Source: JBCDGH01 sp038751365
GTDB taxonomy: Bacteria; Patescibacteriota; JACMRA01
Direction: 5' to 3'
DNA length: 43,290 nt
Assembly: GCA_038751365.1 (NCBI GenBank)
Contig: JBCDGH010000006.1
Coordinates: forward strand, 1-43,290
Each line of letters starts with the position of its first letter. The first letter of the stretch is position 1. The notes under the pieces were generated by a model. It had not been told where the DNA came from and did not search any database. It was given only the letters and a program-made list of their open reading frames with translations. This document shows, piece after piece, positions 6,814-14,537 of the stretch. The position numbers were made by a program, and so were the translations under genes.

Positions 6814-8034
6814 TTATAAATTACCATCTTTGACCATGCACATAGCTAACATGTGAGAGTTATCTTTTTCTATACACATATTGGTTAATCTTAAGCCAGC
6901 CTCATCAATTTGTTTTAAGAACATAGAAGGTGTAGACATTTGATGTTTCCATAGATTTATCTCTTGCCCCTTCCACAATTCAATAGTTTTATGCTTACCT
7001 AATAGCTCAAAAGATAATTCGTAATTTTTATCTAGTTTTAGATTTAATTTACGTTTATTTGTTTCTTGATCGTATTTAGTTACGAGCTCACATTGGTTAA
7101 CATCAATACCTATGTTTTCAGGTATCCATGTATTTTGTCTGTCACCCGAAGGATTTTTTGCGTAGCTAAAATCTACTCTATTAATTGGAGAATCTATGGT
7201 GTTGCTGATCATAAGGATATCGCTTTTTCTCATTCCTAATCTAAAATTTCTTAACACTCTTATAGGGTCATCGTGCATTCCAATCATGCTACCTAAATAA
7301 AGAATCAGATTTTGGCTTTTACTAGCCTGTTCTTCCTGAGTATTCACAAAAAATATTTTATCAAAGTTACTAGTTTCGGTATCACAAACGTAGCTTGTAG
7401 TATCAATATTTGGAAGTGCTTTGCGAACATTTTTTAAGGCTAGATTGTTCATTTTTTCACTAATATCTAAAGCAAGATATTTACTTACTCTATTTTTTTT
7501 ATGTAATCTAAGTAAATAATCAATTACATGTAGAGCGTTGCCTTGACCTATGTCAATTACATTAAGAGTGTTGAAATCCTCTGAAATAAAATTGATATAA
7601 CTTGTGCACGAACTTAAAAGCCTCTTTACCCTATTTGGCGTTGTATAATTGTTACTGTTTATTGAATTTTTTACATAGTAGTCGTCCCAAATTTCTGCTC
7701 CATTGTTTACAAATGTAAATTTATTCGGTATTTCAGAACTTGTCTCAATAGCGTTCAAAATAGTTAAAACCTGTTCGTCTGTAAAGGCGTTATAAAATGT
7801 TTTGCTTGGCTTTGCTCGCTTGATATTGGAGTGAGGCTTGTTTATTTTCCCAGATCTACTCAGTCGTTCGATTTCTGCAGTATTATTTGAATTCTTTAAA
7901 ATAAATTTTTTACCGTTAGATGTTGTTAACAATAGCGAATTTTTTTTATTCTGAGAATTAGCTACCCATCTTGAAACTGTCATTGCAGAAACATTGTATT
8001 TATCTGCTATTTCCCTTGCCGTATAATACTCCAT
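6814..8034 (-). CDS. HTH domain fused to EgtD-like (Methyltransf_33) methyltransferase
   Basis: Residues 1-50 form an excisionase/MerR-type helix-turn-helix: YYTAREIADKYNVSAMTVSRWV followed by a basic wing. A basic linker runs to about 85. From about 90 on, the protein follows the histidine-specific methyltransferase family that contains EgtD: a SAM-binding motif VIDIGQGNALHVIDYLL, the acidic strand end YLALDISEKM, LILYLGSMIGMHDDP (compare LFLGSTIGNF), a loop with RQNTWIPENIG, and a closing region ending in MLAMCMV. EgtD trimethylates His in ergothioneine synthesis, but no other ergothioneine gene is here. An N-terminal DNA-binding domain on this enzyme is unusual and suggests a regulator that senses or modifies something. 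A perfect 24-base palindrome lies 42 bases upstream of its start. Confidence 0.7.
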   Translation of the reverse strand: MEYYTAREIADKYNVSAMTVSRWVANSQNKKNSLLLTTSNGKKFILKNSNNTAEIERLSRSGKINKPHSNIKRAKPSKTFYNAFTDEQVLTILNAIETSSEIPNKFTFVNNGAEIWDDYYVKNSINSNNYTTPNRVKRLLSSCTSYINFISEDFNTLNVIDIGQGNALHVIDYLLRLHKKNRVSKYLALDISEKMNNLALKNVRKALPNIDTTSYVCDTETSNFDKIFFVNTQEEQASKSQNLILYLGSMIGMHDDPIRVLRNFRLGMRKSDILMISNTIDSPINRVDFSYAKNPSGDRQNTWIPENIGIDVNQCELVTKYDQETNKRKLNLKLDKNYELSFELLGKHKTIELWKGQEINLWKHQMSTPSMFLKQIDEAGLRLTNMCIEKDNSHMLAMCMVKDGNL

Positions 8035-8069
8035 AATATAAAAACTTACATAAAATACACAATTAATTC

Positions 8070-8099
8070 TTGACAGACTGTTAAAACTTTTTAACAGTC
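8070..8099. promoter_or_regulatory. Perfect palindrome overlapping a TTGACA: putative operator
   Basis: GACTGTTAAAA (8076-8086), two bases, then its exact reverse complement TTTTAACAGTC (8089-8099). It directly follows a + strand TTGACA (8070-8075) and sits in the 107-base gap between the divergent HTH-methyltransferase gene and the small gene at 8142. A dimeric repressor bound here would block a promoter reading right, and perhaps one reading left. The HTH protein encoded next to it is the obvious candidate (inference). It has no T-run, so it is not a typical terminator. Confidence 0.55.
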
Positions 8100-8141
8100 A
8101 TATGCCTTAAATTTTAGTGCAATTTTTCATTTGAAAGTACT

Positions 8142-8336
8142 ATGAATAAAAGTTCTAATAGCAATTTGGTCAATATCGTCATTGATTTACTAAAAGAAAT
8201 TCAATTAGTATGTAATCTTTCGAAGGGTCTGTCACAAACTGACAAAAATAAACTAAAAGAGGTGTTTTTTGTAAATAATCTTAATTCAAAGTCCAATGTA
8301 GTAGATGTAGTAAATCAAATTATCAACCAATTATAA
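8142..8336 (+). CDS. Small hypothetical protein (64 aa)
   Basis: I do not recognise a family. The product is hydrophilic, Asn/Lys/Ser-rich and probably helical (NLVNIVIDLLKEIQLVC and VVDVVNQIINQL), with one Cys and no signal peptide or membrane segment. It starts at the only ATG in the frame and lies 31 bases before the secreted protein gene, in the same orientation, after the palindromic operator. Position suggests it is the first gene of a three-gene unit 8142-9362. A helper, chaperone or antitoxin-like partner for the next gene is conceivable but unproven. Confidence 0.5.
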   Translation: MNKSSNSNLVNIVIDLLKEIQLVCNLSKGLSQTDKNKLKEVFFVNNLNSKSNVVDVVNQIINQL

Positions 8337-8367
8337 ACTTTAAAATTCACTTTATAACTATATATTT

Positions 8368-9162
8368 ATGTTCACAATAAAATCAATAAACCAGATTTTA
8401 CAAAAAATAGCACTTTCGATGGTAGTTTTTACCTTATTAAGTACTTTTGTCTTACCCCTTTCCTCAATGGCATTAACAGATTCAAGTACATCAAAAATTA
8501 CTAAGGAAGAAGCTGTAGCAATTGAGAAAATTGAAAGTAGGTTTGCAAGGAGAAAAGAAAGGATTCAAAAACAATTTCCTGATCTTAATGAGATAGAGCT
8601 TGCTGAGAAGGTTAAGGAAGATATTCTAAATGACTTAGGCTTTACACCAGTTAGTTTTACCCTTGAAGAAATAAGTAAAATTGACGATAATGCTGTGCCC
8701 TTAGTTGAAGGGCAGTTCAAACTCAATAATAAAGCTCTATCAGAACTACCTCTTACTACAGAACAGAAGCAATTTGTTCGACAATCTGTAGATTTGACAA
8801 ATAATCTAATCAATCTGATTAAGGCAATAGAAACTGTTGATAGTGTTGACTTCAACTTTGGCATTATTAATGCCTTTGCTGGTTGTGATTACGAAACCAG
8901 GACTAACTGGAATTGGTGGGGTGTAGAGCTATGGCTAAATAACTGCATTATAAATGATCTTGGTAGTGGAGGTGCAGCCGCACCAATTGTTGTTAAGCTT
9001 GCAGGACTAGAACCTACACCAATTGGTGAGCTAGTCTTAGCTTACTTAGGTATTTACGTGATCGTGCTTATGAGAACTAATAATGCTTGTGATAATAGAG
9101 GTGCTAATTTAAATATACCATATGTGAGCTCGACTCTGATATGGGTAAGTAGTGTATGTTAA
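8368..9162 (+). CDS. Secreted protein with Trp/Cys-rich C-terminal domain, bacteriocin-like
   Basis: The protein has 264 aa. Residues 10-36 are a strong signal peptide ending LPLSSMA. Residues 40-165 form a charged helical pro-region rich in Glu/Lys, with ARRKERIQKQFPDLNE. The C-terminal about 95 residues start at FAGCDYET and contain TNWNWWGVELWLNNC, a Gly/Ala-rich hydrophobic stretch (GSGGAAAPIVV), a second hydrophobic helix (GELVLAYLGIYVIVLM), then NNACDNRGANLNI and a final Cys. Four Cys could form two disulfides. A WWG-x-x-(V/L)-x-L-x-x-C core, Ala/Gly-rich helices and a closing strand resemble secreted antimicrobial-like proteins of Gram-positive bacteria; this comparison is from memory. 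A signal peptide, pro-region and compact hydrophobic Cys domain suggest a toxin or bacteriocin precursor. The stop overlaps the next gene's ATG. Confidence 0.55.
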   Translation: MFTIKSINQILQKIALSMVVFTLLSTFVLPLSSMALTDSSTSKITKEEAVAIEKIESRFARRKERIQKQFPDLNEIELAEKVKEDILNDLGFTPVSFTLEEISKIDDNAVPLVEGQFKLNNKALSELPLTTEQKQFVRQSVDLTNNLINLIKAIETVDSVDFNFGIINAFAGCDYETRTNWNWWGVELWLNNCIINDLGSGGAAAPIVVKLAGLEPTPIGELVLAYLGIYVIVLMRTNNACDNRGANLNIPYVSSTLIWVSSVC

Positions 9163-9362
9163 AATTTAATAAAAATTATATGTCAGAAATTGAAATCGAA
9201 TACGTTAAATACGCTATAATCATTTCTTTAACTCTAGGTAGTGCCTTTGAGAGCGGGATTATGAACTATTTGAGGAAAAATAATAAACAGAAATATTGGC
9301 GAATGCTGGCAGTTTCTGTATTTAATTCACTATTACTGCTGTACCTATTTTTCAATTTATAA
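9156..9362 (+). CDS. Small two-helix membrane protein, possible immunity protein
   Basis: The protein has 68 aa with two hydrophobic helices at about residues 17-35 and 49-67, joined by a basic loop (YLRKNNKQKYWR). The ATG at 9156 overlaps the stop of the secreted-protein gene (ATGTTAA), so translation of the two is probably coupled. Small basic two-helix membrane proteins directly behind a bacteriocin-like gene are often immunity proteins, and that is my best guess from position alone. Translation might also begin at the second Met (9180). No family is recognised. Confidence 0.55.
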   Translation: MLKFNKNYMSEIEIEYVKYAIIISLTLGSAFESGIMNYLRKNNKQKYWRMLAVSVFNSLLLLYLFFNL

Positions 9363-9437
9363 ATTTAATTCAAATCTGGTAATTATTTAGTTTGTCTACA
9401 AATGAAATCATAAACGTAAAATAGCACACTAAACATC

Positions 9438-9477
9438 AAAAAAAACCACTATTGACAGTAAATGCGGTAGTGGTTTT
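9438..9477 (-). terminator. Intrinsic terminator of the guanylyltransferase gene
   Basis: Stem AAAACCACTA/TAGTGGTTTT, with a run of eight T on the minus strand, 80 bases beyond the stop of the gene at 9557. Almost the same hairpin occurs at 32383-32422. It may also slow convergent transcription from the left. Confidence 0.7.
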
Positions 9478-9556
9478 GGCTATAATGTATCAAACAGGCT
9501 ACCTTTTTAAGCTCAGTATAGGCGGTTCTTTATTATTAATACTCTGCCTGCTAGGA

Positions 9557-10603
9557 CTAGCTTAAACTTTCAAAATATTTAGCTACTTTCTTAACCTCAG
9601 CAGAGTATTCAGGATTAACAACTAGCAAACCTTCTTCTGACTCAACTAAGATGAGATCTGAGACACCTACAAAAGCTACCTTTCGCTCTTTATCTGGTGA
9701 TTTTACTTTGTTGTTCTGACCCTCTATTTGGATTAAATTTTTGTTGTCTTTAATCTCAGGTAGATATTTTGCAGCGATTTGCCAATTACCAATATCTTCC
9801 CAATCGATATCAATTCCTATTACACCCAAACTTTCTGATTTTTCAGCAATCGCGTAATCGAAAGTAGTCTTAGGGAGTTCTTTGTATAAGTCTTGTGTAA
9901 TTACACCAGTTTTTCTAATCTCTTTGATCACATCTAGTATTTCTGGAGTATACCTACTTATATTTTTAATTAAAGTATCGTAGGTGAAAGAGAAATAACC
10001 CAAATTCCATAAAAAGTTACCTGCTTTAAGAAACTTATTGGCTGTAAACTGATCGGGTTTTTCTTTAAACTGTTTGATTGTGACTGCACTTTCAAAGCAT
10101 TTAGTAATATCTTCTACCCGTATCTCTATGTATCCCAGCTGGGTATTTGCACTTTTAGGTCTTACACCTGCTGTTATTATCTCAAAATCTTGGTTTATTA
10201 GGCTTTTAGCCGAAGATCTTAATGACTTACAGAATTTCTGCCAATCTTTTTGCTGAATTAGGTGATCAGCATGAACAAATATTAGTGGTTCTGTATCTGT
10301 AGTGTGGTATGCTACTACCGCAGCATGAGCAACAATAGCAGCAAAATTATCTCTCTTCTCAGGTTCTGTAAGAATATTACTTTTAAGGAAATTATTAGGT
10401 AGTGAATTCTTTACCAAAGATTCAAACTTCTCGTTTGTATTTACCCAAACATTGTTTTGAGAGTTGTCTGAAACTATTCTATCGTATGTCTTTCTCAAGA
10501 AGTTAGTATCGTCGATAAGTGGTACAAATTGCTTTGGTACTTTGCCTGTAGAGTAGGGCCAGAGTCTGGTGCCAGTTCCACCAGCGTTAATTATTATTTG
10601 CAT
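9557..10603 (-). CDS. manC: Mannose-1-phosphate guanylyltransferase
   Basis: The enzyme makes GDP-mannose from GTP and mannose 1-phosphate. The 348-aa protein is the single-domain form without the C-terminal isomerase. Motifs: the nucleotide loop NAGGTGTRLWPYS at residues 6-18 with VPKQF just after it, EPEKRDNFAAI (about 80), FVHADHLI (about 110), LGYIEI (about 155), FKEKPD (about 177) and WNLGYFSF (about 196). The C-terminal DIDWEDIGNW region closes the domain. GDP-mannose feeds surface glycans. It is transcribed alone with its own terminator. A defective copy of its last about 80 bases lies at 6358-6441. Confidence 0.9.
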   Translation of the reverse strand: MQIIINAGGTGTRLWPYSTGKVPKQFVPLIDDTNFLRKTYDRIVSDNSQNNVWVNTNEKFESLVKNSLPNNFLKSNILTEPEKRDNFAAIVAHAAVVAYHTTDTEPLIFVHADHLIQQKDWQKFCKSLRSSAKSLINQDFEIITAGVRPKSANTQLGYIEIRVEDITKCFESAVTIKQFKEKPDQFTANKFLKAGNFLWNLGYFSFTYDTLIKNISRYTPEILDVIKEIRKTGVITQDLYKELPKTTFDYAIAEKSESLGVIGIDIDWEDIGNWQIAAKYLPEIKDNKNLIQIEGQNNKVKSPDKERKVAFVGVSDLILVESEEGLLVVNPEYSAEVKKVAKYFESLS

Positions 10604-10683
10604 ATAGTTAATTGATACTAAGATTAACTTTTTCGGAAATTCAAAAGTCCATCAAATAGAACACTTAATGAGCTACTAACAGC

Positions 10684-11415
10684 TTATTGAATCTTTATAC
10701 TTGGACTTTGACTTGATGCAAGGTGAGCACTGAGAATGTATTTCTTCTTAATAACTTCAGGTCTGAATTTCTCTACTGCTTCCATTGCTGCGGTTACATT
10801 TTCATTAAGTTGCTCTAAAGTAAAAGAAGAATTTATCTTTCCACAGGCTATGTGAATGTTTGAGCTTTTATCGTTCTTGAACTCCACTTTACCTGCATTA
10901 ATTAGACTGATCATTTCTTCTATATTATCTCCAACCGTACCAGACTTGGGGTTAGGCATTAATCCTCTAGTACCTAATATTCTAGCAATACTTGGTAGTT
11001 TTTTCATCATATCTGGCTGAGCTATTGAAATATCAAAATCAGTAGTCTCGGTATTCTTGATCTGATCCACCAAATCTTCTCCGCCTGCAATAGCTGCACC
11101 GGCTTTTAGAGCTTTATCGACATTTTCTGGAGTCACAAAAGCCGCGATTCTGACCTTTTTACCAGTGCCGTGAGGTAAGACTACGTTACCTCTTACAAGC
11201 TGATCTGACCTAGTTGGGTTTATGTTTAATTTTACATGTAGTTCAACTGAAGCTCCATCTTTAAAGGTAGGTTGTTTCAAGCTTAATAGCAAACTTAAAG
11301 CTTCTGCGATACTTAGGACAGGTTTAGAGTCCATAGTCTTTTCGATTTTTTCTAAATTTGACCTGTATTTTTTAGATCGGTTTGCAGCCTTTGTTGTAGA
11401 TTTATTAAGAGACAT
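10684..11415 (-). CDS. rplA: 50S ribosomal protein L1
   Basis: The protein has 243 aa, near normal length. The rRNA-binding L1 fold is complete: KLNINPTRSDQLVRGNVVLPHGTG near residue 70, the inserted domain with GGEDLVDQI and the landmark ARILGTRGLMPNPKSGTV at about 145, then the returning strand with GKVEFKNDKSSNIH. A basic N-terminal tail of about 25 residues precedes it. L1 forms the mobile stalk that guides deacylated tRNA out of the E site, and in many bacteria it represses its own mRNA. It lies downstream of a membrane-protein gene that separates it from L11. Confidence 0.97.
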   Translation of the reverse strand: MSLNKSTTKAANRSKKYRSNLEKIEKTMDSKPVLSIAEALSLLLSLKQPTFKDGASVELHVKLNINPTRSDQLVRGNVVLPHGTGKKVRIAAFVTPENVDKALKAGAAIAGGEDLVDQIKNTETTDFDISIAQPDMMKKLPSIARILGTRGLMPNPKSGTVGDNIEEMISLINAGKVEFKNDKSSNIHIACGKINSSFTLEQLNENVTAAMEAVEKFRPEVIKKKYILSAHLASSQSPSIKIQ

Positions 11416-11520
11416 AGTGTGAATTTGGTACTAACGAAGTTGTTTACTTCTCCCATGAGAAACTAGTTTTTGGTTCTAATTAATAGAACTGATTAAAAAG
11501 AATATTGTCAATAATCTGGC

Positions 11521-12333
11521 TTACTTATTGTCGTCTGACTTTTTGGTTTTTGGAGTTACTTTGACTTCAACTTCCTTATCGTCTGTGTTTTGATTGCTTT
11601 CTACAAAGTCATCACTGAAGTCGTCTTCGATCTCAGCGTCATCAGCCAATTCTTTGTAAGCATAAGTTACAGCTATATTAGTAAGAGGGATTGTGATCAG
11701 TAATCCTATTCCTAAAGCTAATAACCCCAATATATTTAGACCAAGTAATTGCAAGTAGAAGAGTAAAAGCCTTGTAAATTTACCTTTGGTAGCAGTCCAA
11801 CTAGCTTTTATACTATTTAGAGGACCTAAGTCTTTATCGACTATGAATTGAACTACGAAAGAAAATCTGATAGATATTACTAAGTTAATTAAAACTGCTA
11901 GTATTGCTATTGCTAAAAGCAAAATTAAATTACCAAGGTAAAAATTTGATTGATCAACAGTATTAGTTTGAATATTATCAAAGCCAATTATAAGCGCAGG
12001 CAGCGCTATAAATACTATATTAACCAATATAAAAAGTGGTGTTAGTATGAAACCAACTGCTATACCGCTAATTATATTAACTTTTGGATACCAAAGGTCT
12101 TTAATAGTTACTGACTTATTGCGCACCATCTTGACTAGTGAGTAAGTGAAGCCATAGCTAATTATCATAGAAAGTATACTAAATATCAGGGACACCAAAC
12201 TCGATGAACGGGTACTGACTAAGCTTATGAAGGCTGAGATCAGAAAATAGACTATGAAAAAACCAATGTTTTTGGTGAATATTTCCCAGCTATTTGAAAT
12301 AGTTCCGGATAAGTTAAAATTTTTGTTGGACAT
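11521..12333 (-). CDS. Polytopic membrane protein with acidic C-terminal tail
   Basis: The protein has 270 aa with about six hydrophobic segments between residues 20 and 220, in the arrangement seen in DUF975 or GPDP-membrane-domain-like proteins: the first segment after SWEIFTKNIGFFIVYF, and a helical SIKASWTATKGKFTRLLLFY block before the last pair. Residues 228-255 are strongly acidic and the end is Lys-rich (KTKKSDDNK). Function unknown. It is inserted between rplK and rplA on the same strand, an unusual place for a membrane gene. A TATAAT lies five bases before its ATG, so it may have its own leaderless transcript. Confidence 0.6.
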   Translation of the reverse strand: MSNKNFNLSGTISNSWEIFTKNIGFFIVYFLISAFISLVSTRSSSLVSLIFSILSMIISYGFTYSLVKMVRNKSVTIKDLWYPKVNIISGIAVGFILTPLFILVNIVFIALPALIIGFDNIQTNTVDQSNFYLGNLILLLAIAILAVLINLVISIRFSFVVQFIVDKDLGPLNSIKASWTATKGKFTRLLLFYLQLLGLNILGLLALGIGLLITIPLTNIAVTYAYKELADDAEIEDDFSDDFVESNQNTDDKEVEVKVTPKTKKSDDNK

Positions 12334-12448
12334 AATATATTATAAGAAACAGACTTAACTCTTACTAACAATCATTGTAAGACATAATGCGTTTTTAAGC
12401 AAATAATTGACTCAAAAAGTCAGGTAATGGTATTAAAGTGCTAGCTTA

Positions 12449-12889
12449 TTATTCATTCTCTACTTTTACACCCATACTTCTACAAGTGCCGATTACCATC
12501 TTTTCTGCTTGCTCTACTGTGTAGCAGTTTAGGTCGACCATTTTTTTATCAGCTATGGCTGTAATTTGAGGTTTGGTGATAGTTCCTACTTTCTTTTTTA
12601 ACTGATCTGATGATCCTGAGGTAATTCCAATACTCTGTTTGACTAACTCTGATACAGCAGGAGTTCTCAGCACAAACTCGTAAGTACGGTCTTCGAAAAC
12701 AGTTACATCACAAGGTATGCTACCGTTCATTGTACCAGTCAGTTTGTTGAATTCCTGACAAAACTGCATTAAATTTATTCCAGTAGGACCTAGGGTAGAA
12801 CCAACAGGCGGTGTAGGGTTTGCTTTACCAGCTTGAATTACTAACTTGATTTGCGACTTTACTTTTTTTGCACCTTTTGCTTGAGCCAT
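12449..12889 (-). CDS. rplK: 50S ribosomal protein L11
   Basis: I start at the ATG at 12889, which gives MAQAKGAKK and the usual 146 residues; the upstream open frame is not part of L11. The N-terminal domain carries the Pro-rich hinge NPTPPVGSTLGPTGINLMQFC, and the C-terminal rRNA-binding domain has GTITKPQITAIADKKMVDLN and the final GTCRSMGVKVE. L11 forms the GTPase-associated centre with 23S rRNA. It is divergent from the membrane gene at 12980, and each side of the gap carries a TTGACA. Confidence 0.97.
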   Translation of the reverse strand: MAQAKGAKKVKSQIKLVIQAGKANPTPPVGSTLGPTGINLMQFCQEFNKLTGTMNGSIPCDVTVFEDRTYEFVLRTPAVSELVKQSIGITSGSSDQLKKKVGTITKPQITAIADKKMVDLNCYTVEQAEKMVIGTCRSMGVKVENE

Positions 12890-12939
12890 ATCTATGATTA
12901 AATAGAGACGTGGTTTTCTTACTATTGTCAAGTTTTAAT

Positions 12940-12968
12940 TGACATTCTGCAATAAATCAAGCTATTTT
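12940..12968 (+). promoter_or_regulatory. Promoter of the 12980 gene, nearly leaderless
   Basis: TTGACA (12940-12945), 17 bases, TATTTT (12963-12968). Transcription should start about 12975, some five bases before the ATG at 12980, so no ribosome binding site is possible. Confidence 0.6.
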
Positions 12969-12979
12969 AATTAACAAAT

Positions 12980-13444
12980 ATGAGTTGGTTAAATCTAACT
13001 ACTGAGCAAGCAATTCAGATTAACGAAACAATTGATAAATATCACGATCCTTATTACTGGACAGTAGTTGCTGTAGTCGCATTCGTTTTTTTGATTGATA
13101 GTTATTTGCCAAGAAAGAGGATTTTTGAATCTAAGCTCGATAAAATACTAAGCTATGTTAAGCTAATTACTTTAATATTTCTTAGTTTGATCACCTTGTC
13201 GCAAGGTTTGACCGGAGGTTGCTTTATCCAAATACCTCAAAACTGGATTGCCCAAAATTATTTAGATAGACCTTATTGGTATCCCTATGGTTTGGTTTTT
13301 AGAGAGATGATTCCAGAAAAGTACTGGATAGTGTTACGTATTTTCTACTTTTTTGGTAGTATATTTGTAGCCTACAGGACTTATTTATTTTGGCAAAAAA
13401 GAGTGTTGAGCCCCTCTCAAGAAAAACTAAATTATGCAAAGTGA
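12980..13444 (+). CDS. Small membrane protein, unknown
   Basis: The protein has 154 aa with three membrane segments at about residues 27-43, 58-76 and 116-134. Between the second and third is a conserved-looking outer or inner loop with LTGGCFIQIPQNWI and Trp/Tyr/Pro-rich DRPYWYPYGLVF. No family is certain; the TGGC loop vaguely recalls DUF2784 proteins. Its last 11 bases overlap the start of fmt (ATGCAAAGTGA), so the two genes form an operon with coupled translation. That link says nothing clear about function. Confidence 0.55.
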   Translation: MSWLNLTTEQAIQINETIDKYHDPYYWTVVAVVAFVFLIDSYLPRKRIFESKLDKILSYVKLITLIFLSLITLSQGLTGGCFIQIPQNWIAQNYLDRPYWYPYGLVFREMIPEKYWIVLRIFYFFGSIFVAYRTYLFWQKRVLSPSQEKLNYAK

Positions 13445-14537
13445 TTCTCTAAACGTAGCTTTTTTTGGATCTTCTAGCTTCGTTATTCCTATTTTAGAAT
13501 CTATAAGAGTTCGTCAGAAACAACCTATTCGTAAAATTTTTTTGGAACAGTTGTCTTTTTTAAAAGAGAATAATAGTGTTTTGCCTAGCTGGTGGTTGGA
13601 GCGTAGCTCACTCTTAGTTCAGAAGATAAATGAAGATAGTTTTTTTGATAAAACCGTAAATATAGAGATAGTAGTATCGCAGCCAGATAGGTATAATCGT
13701 AAGAAAAAAGTAACAAATCCCGTAGTAGAATATTCTAGGTCTCACAATTTGAAACTGTTTTTACCAGAGAAGATAAATAACCAATACGTTGAGTTTGAAG
13801 ATTTATTTAAGAATACTTTAGATATCGGTTTAGTAGCTTCTTTCGGGCAAATTATCTCAGAAGATATACTAAGCTTGCCAAAATATGGATTTATAAACTG
13901 GCACCCCTCTAAACTTCCTTTGTATAGGGGGGCTACACCAATCCAGACTGCAATAAGAAATGGTGACAGAGAAATTGCTCTTAGTTGGATTGAAATGATA
14001 AAACAGATGGATGCAGGTAGTATTTATTTACAATTAGACAGTAATTTAGAAGCAAATGCTAGTTTTGGTGATGTAGCGCAAAAAATGGGATATTTAGGTG
14101 CTGAAACTTGGGCACTAGTGACAGTAGCTAAGATTCTGTACTCTAAATATTCTGATAGTTTGAGTATGCTAAGACCTATAGCTCAGGATCCACAGTTAGC
14201 TACTTTTTGCAAGTCTCTTACTAAAGAAAATAAATATTTTAGTCCAAAGCTGATGACAGCAGCCGAGATCTACAACCAGTTCAGAGCCTATGAATTCTTT
14301 CCTGGTACAGTTTTTCAAGATGAATATTTTAAAAGTGAAGTTAAACTTGTAGAATGCCAAGCAACACAGGAAAAACTAGAAAATGAAGGAGTTAGATATA
14401 ATAATTGGTTGACAATAAAGCAGTTCAAACAAAGTAAAGTATATCTGGTATGTAAACAAGATACTTTGCTAGAAGTCAATAGAATTAGTCTTGCAGGAGG
14501 TAAGGTACTAAACTTCAGCGGATTCCAGTTTAGTTAA
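13434..14537 (+). CDS. fmt: Methionyl-tRNA formyltransferase with an N-terminal insertion
   Basis: The enzyme formylates initiator Met-tRNA with 10-formyl-THF. The N-terminal domain starts with VAFFGSSSFVIPIL and carries the catalytic block as NWHPSKLPLYRGATPIQ (usual Asn and His kept) and the Asp in MDAGSI. The C-terminal OB-like domain, from about residue 265, holds the AEIYNQFRAYEFFPGT block. The protein is about 50 residues longer than usual because of a Lys/Leu-rich insertion at about residues 27-73, between the first strand and the VVSQPDR strand. Transcribed with the membrane gene upstream. Its last 30 bases overlap the tail of the opposite gene. Confidence 0.92.
   Translation: MQSDSLNVAFFGSSSFVIPILESIRVRQKQPIRKIFLEQLSFLKENNSVLPSWWLERSSLLVQKINEDSFFDKTVNIEIVVSQPDRYNRKKKVTNPVVEYSRSHNLKLFLPEKINNQYVEFEDLFKNTLDIGLVASFGQIISEDILSLPKYGFINWHPSKLPLYRGATPIQTAIRNGDREIALSWIEMIKQMDAGSIYLQLDSNLEANASFGDVAQKMGYLGAETWALVTVAKILYSKYSDSLSMLRPIAQDPQLATFCKSLTKENKYFSPKLMTAAEIYNQFRAYEFFPGTVFQDEYFKSEVKLVECQATQEKLENEGVRYNNWLTIKQFKQSKVYLVCKQDTLLEVNRISLAGGKVLNFSGFQFS

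Noticed and set aside
8565..8864. 99-codon minus-strand frame
   Set aside because: Opposite the secreted-protein gene with its signal peptide; Ser-rich antisense composition typical of shadow frames.
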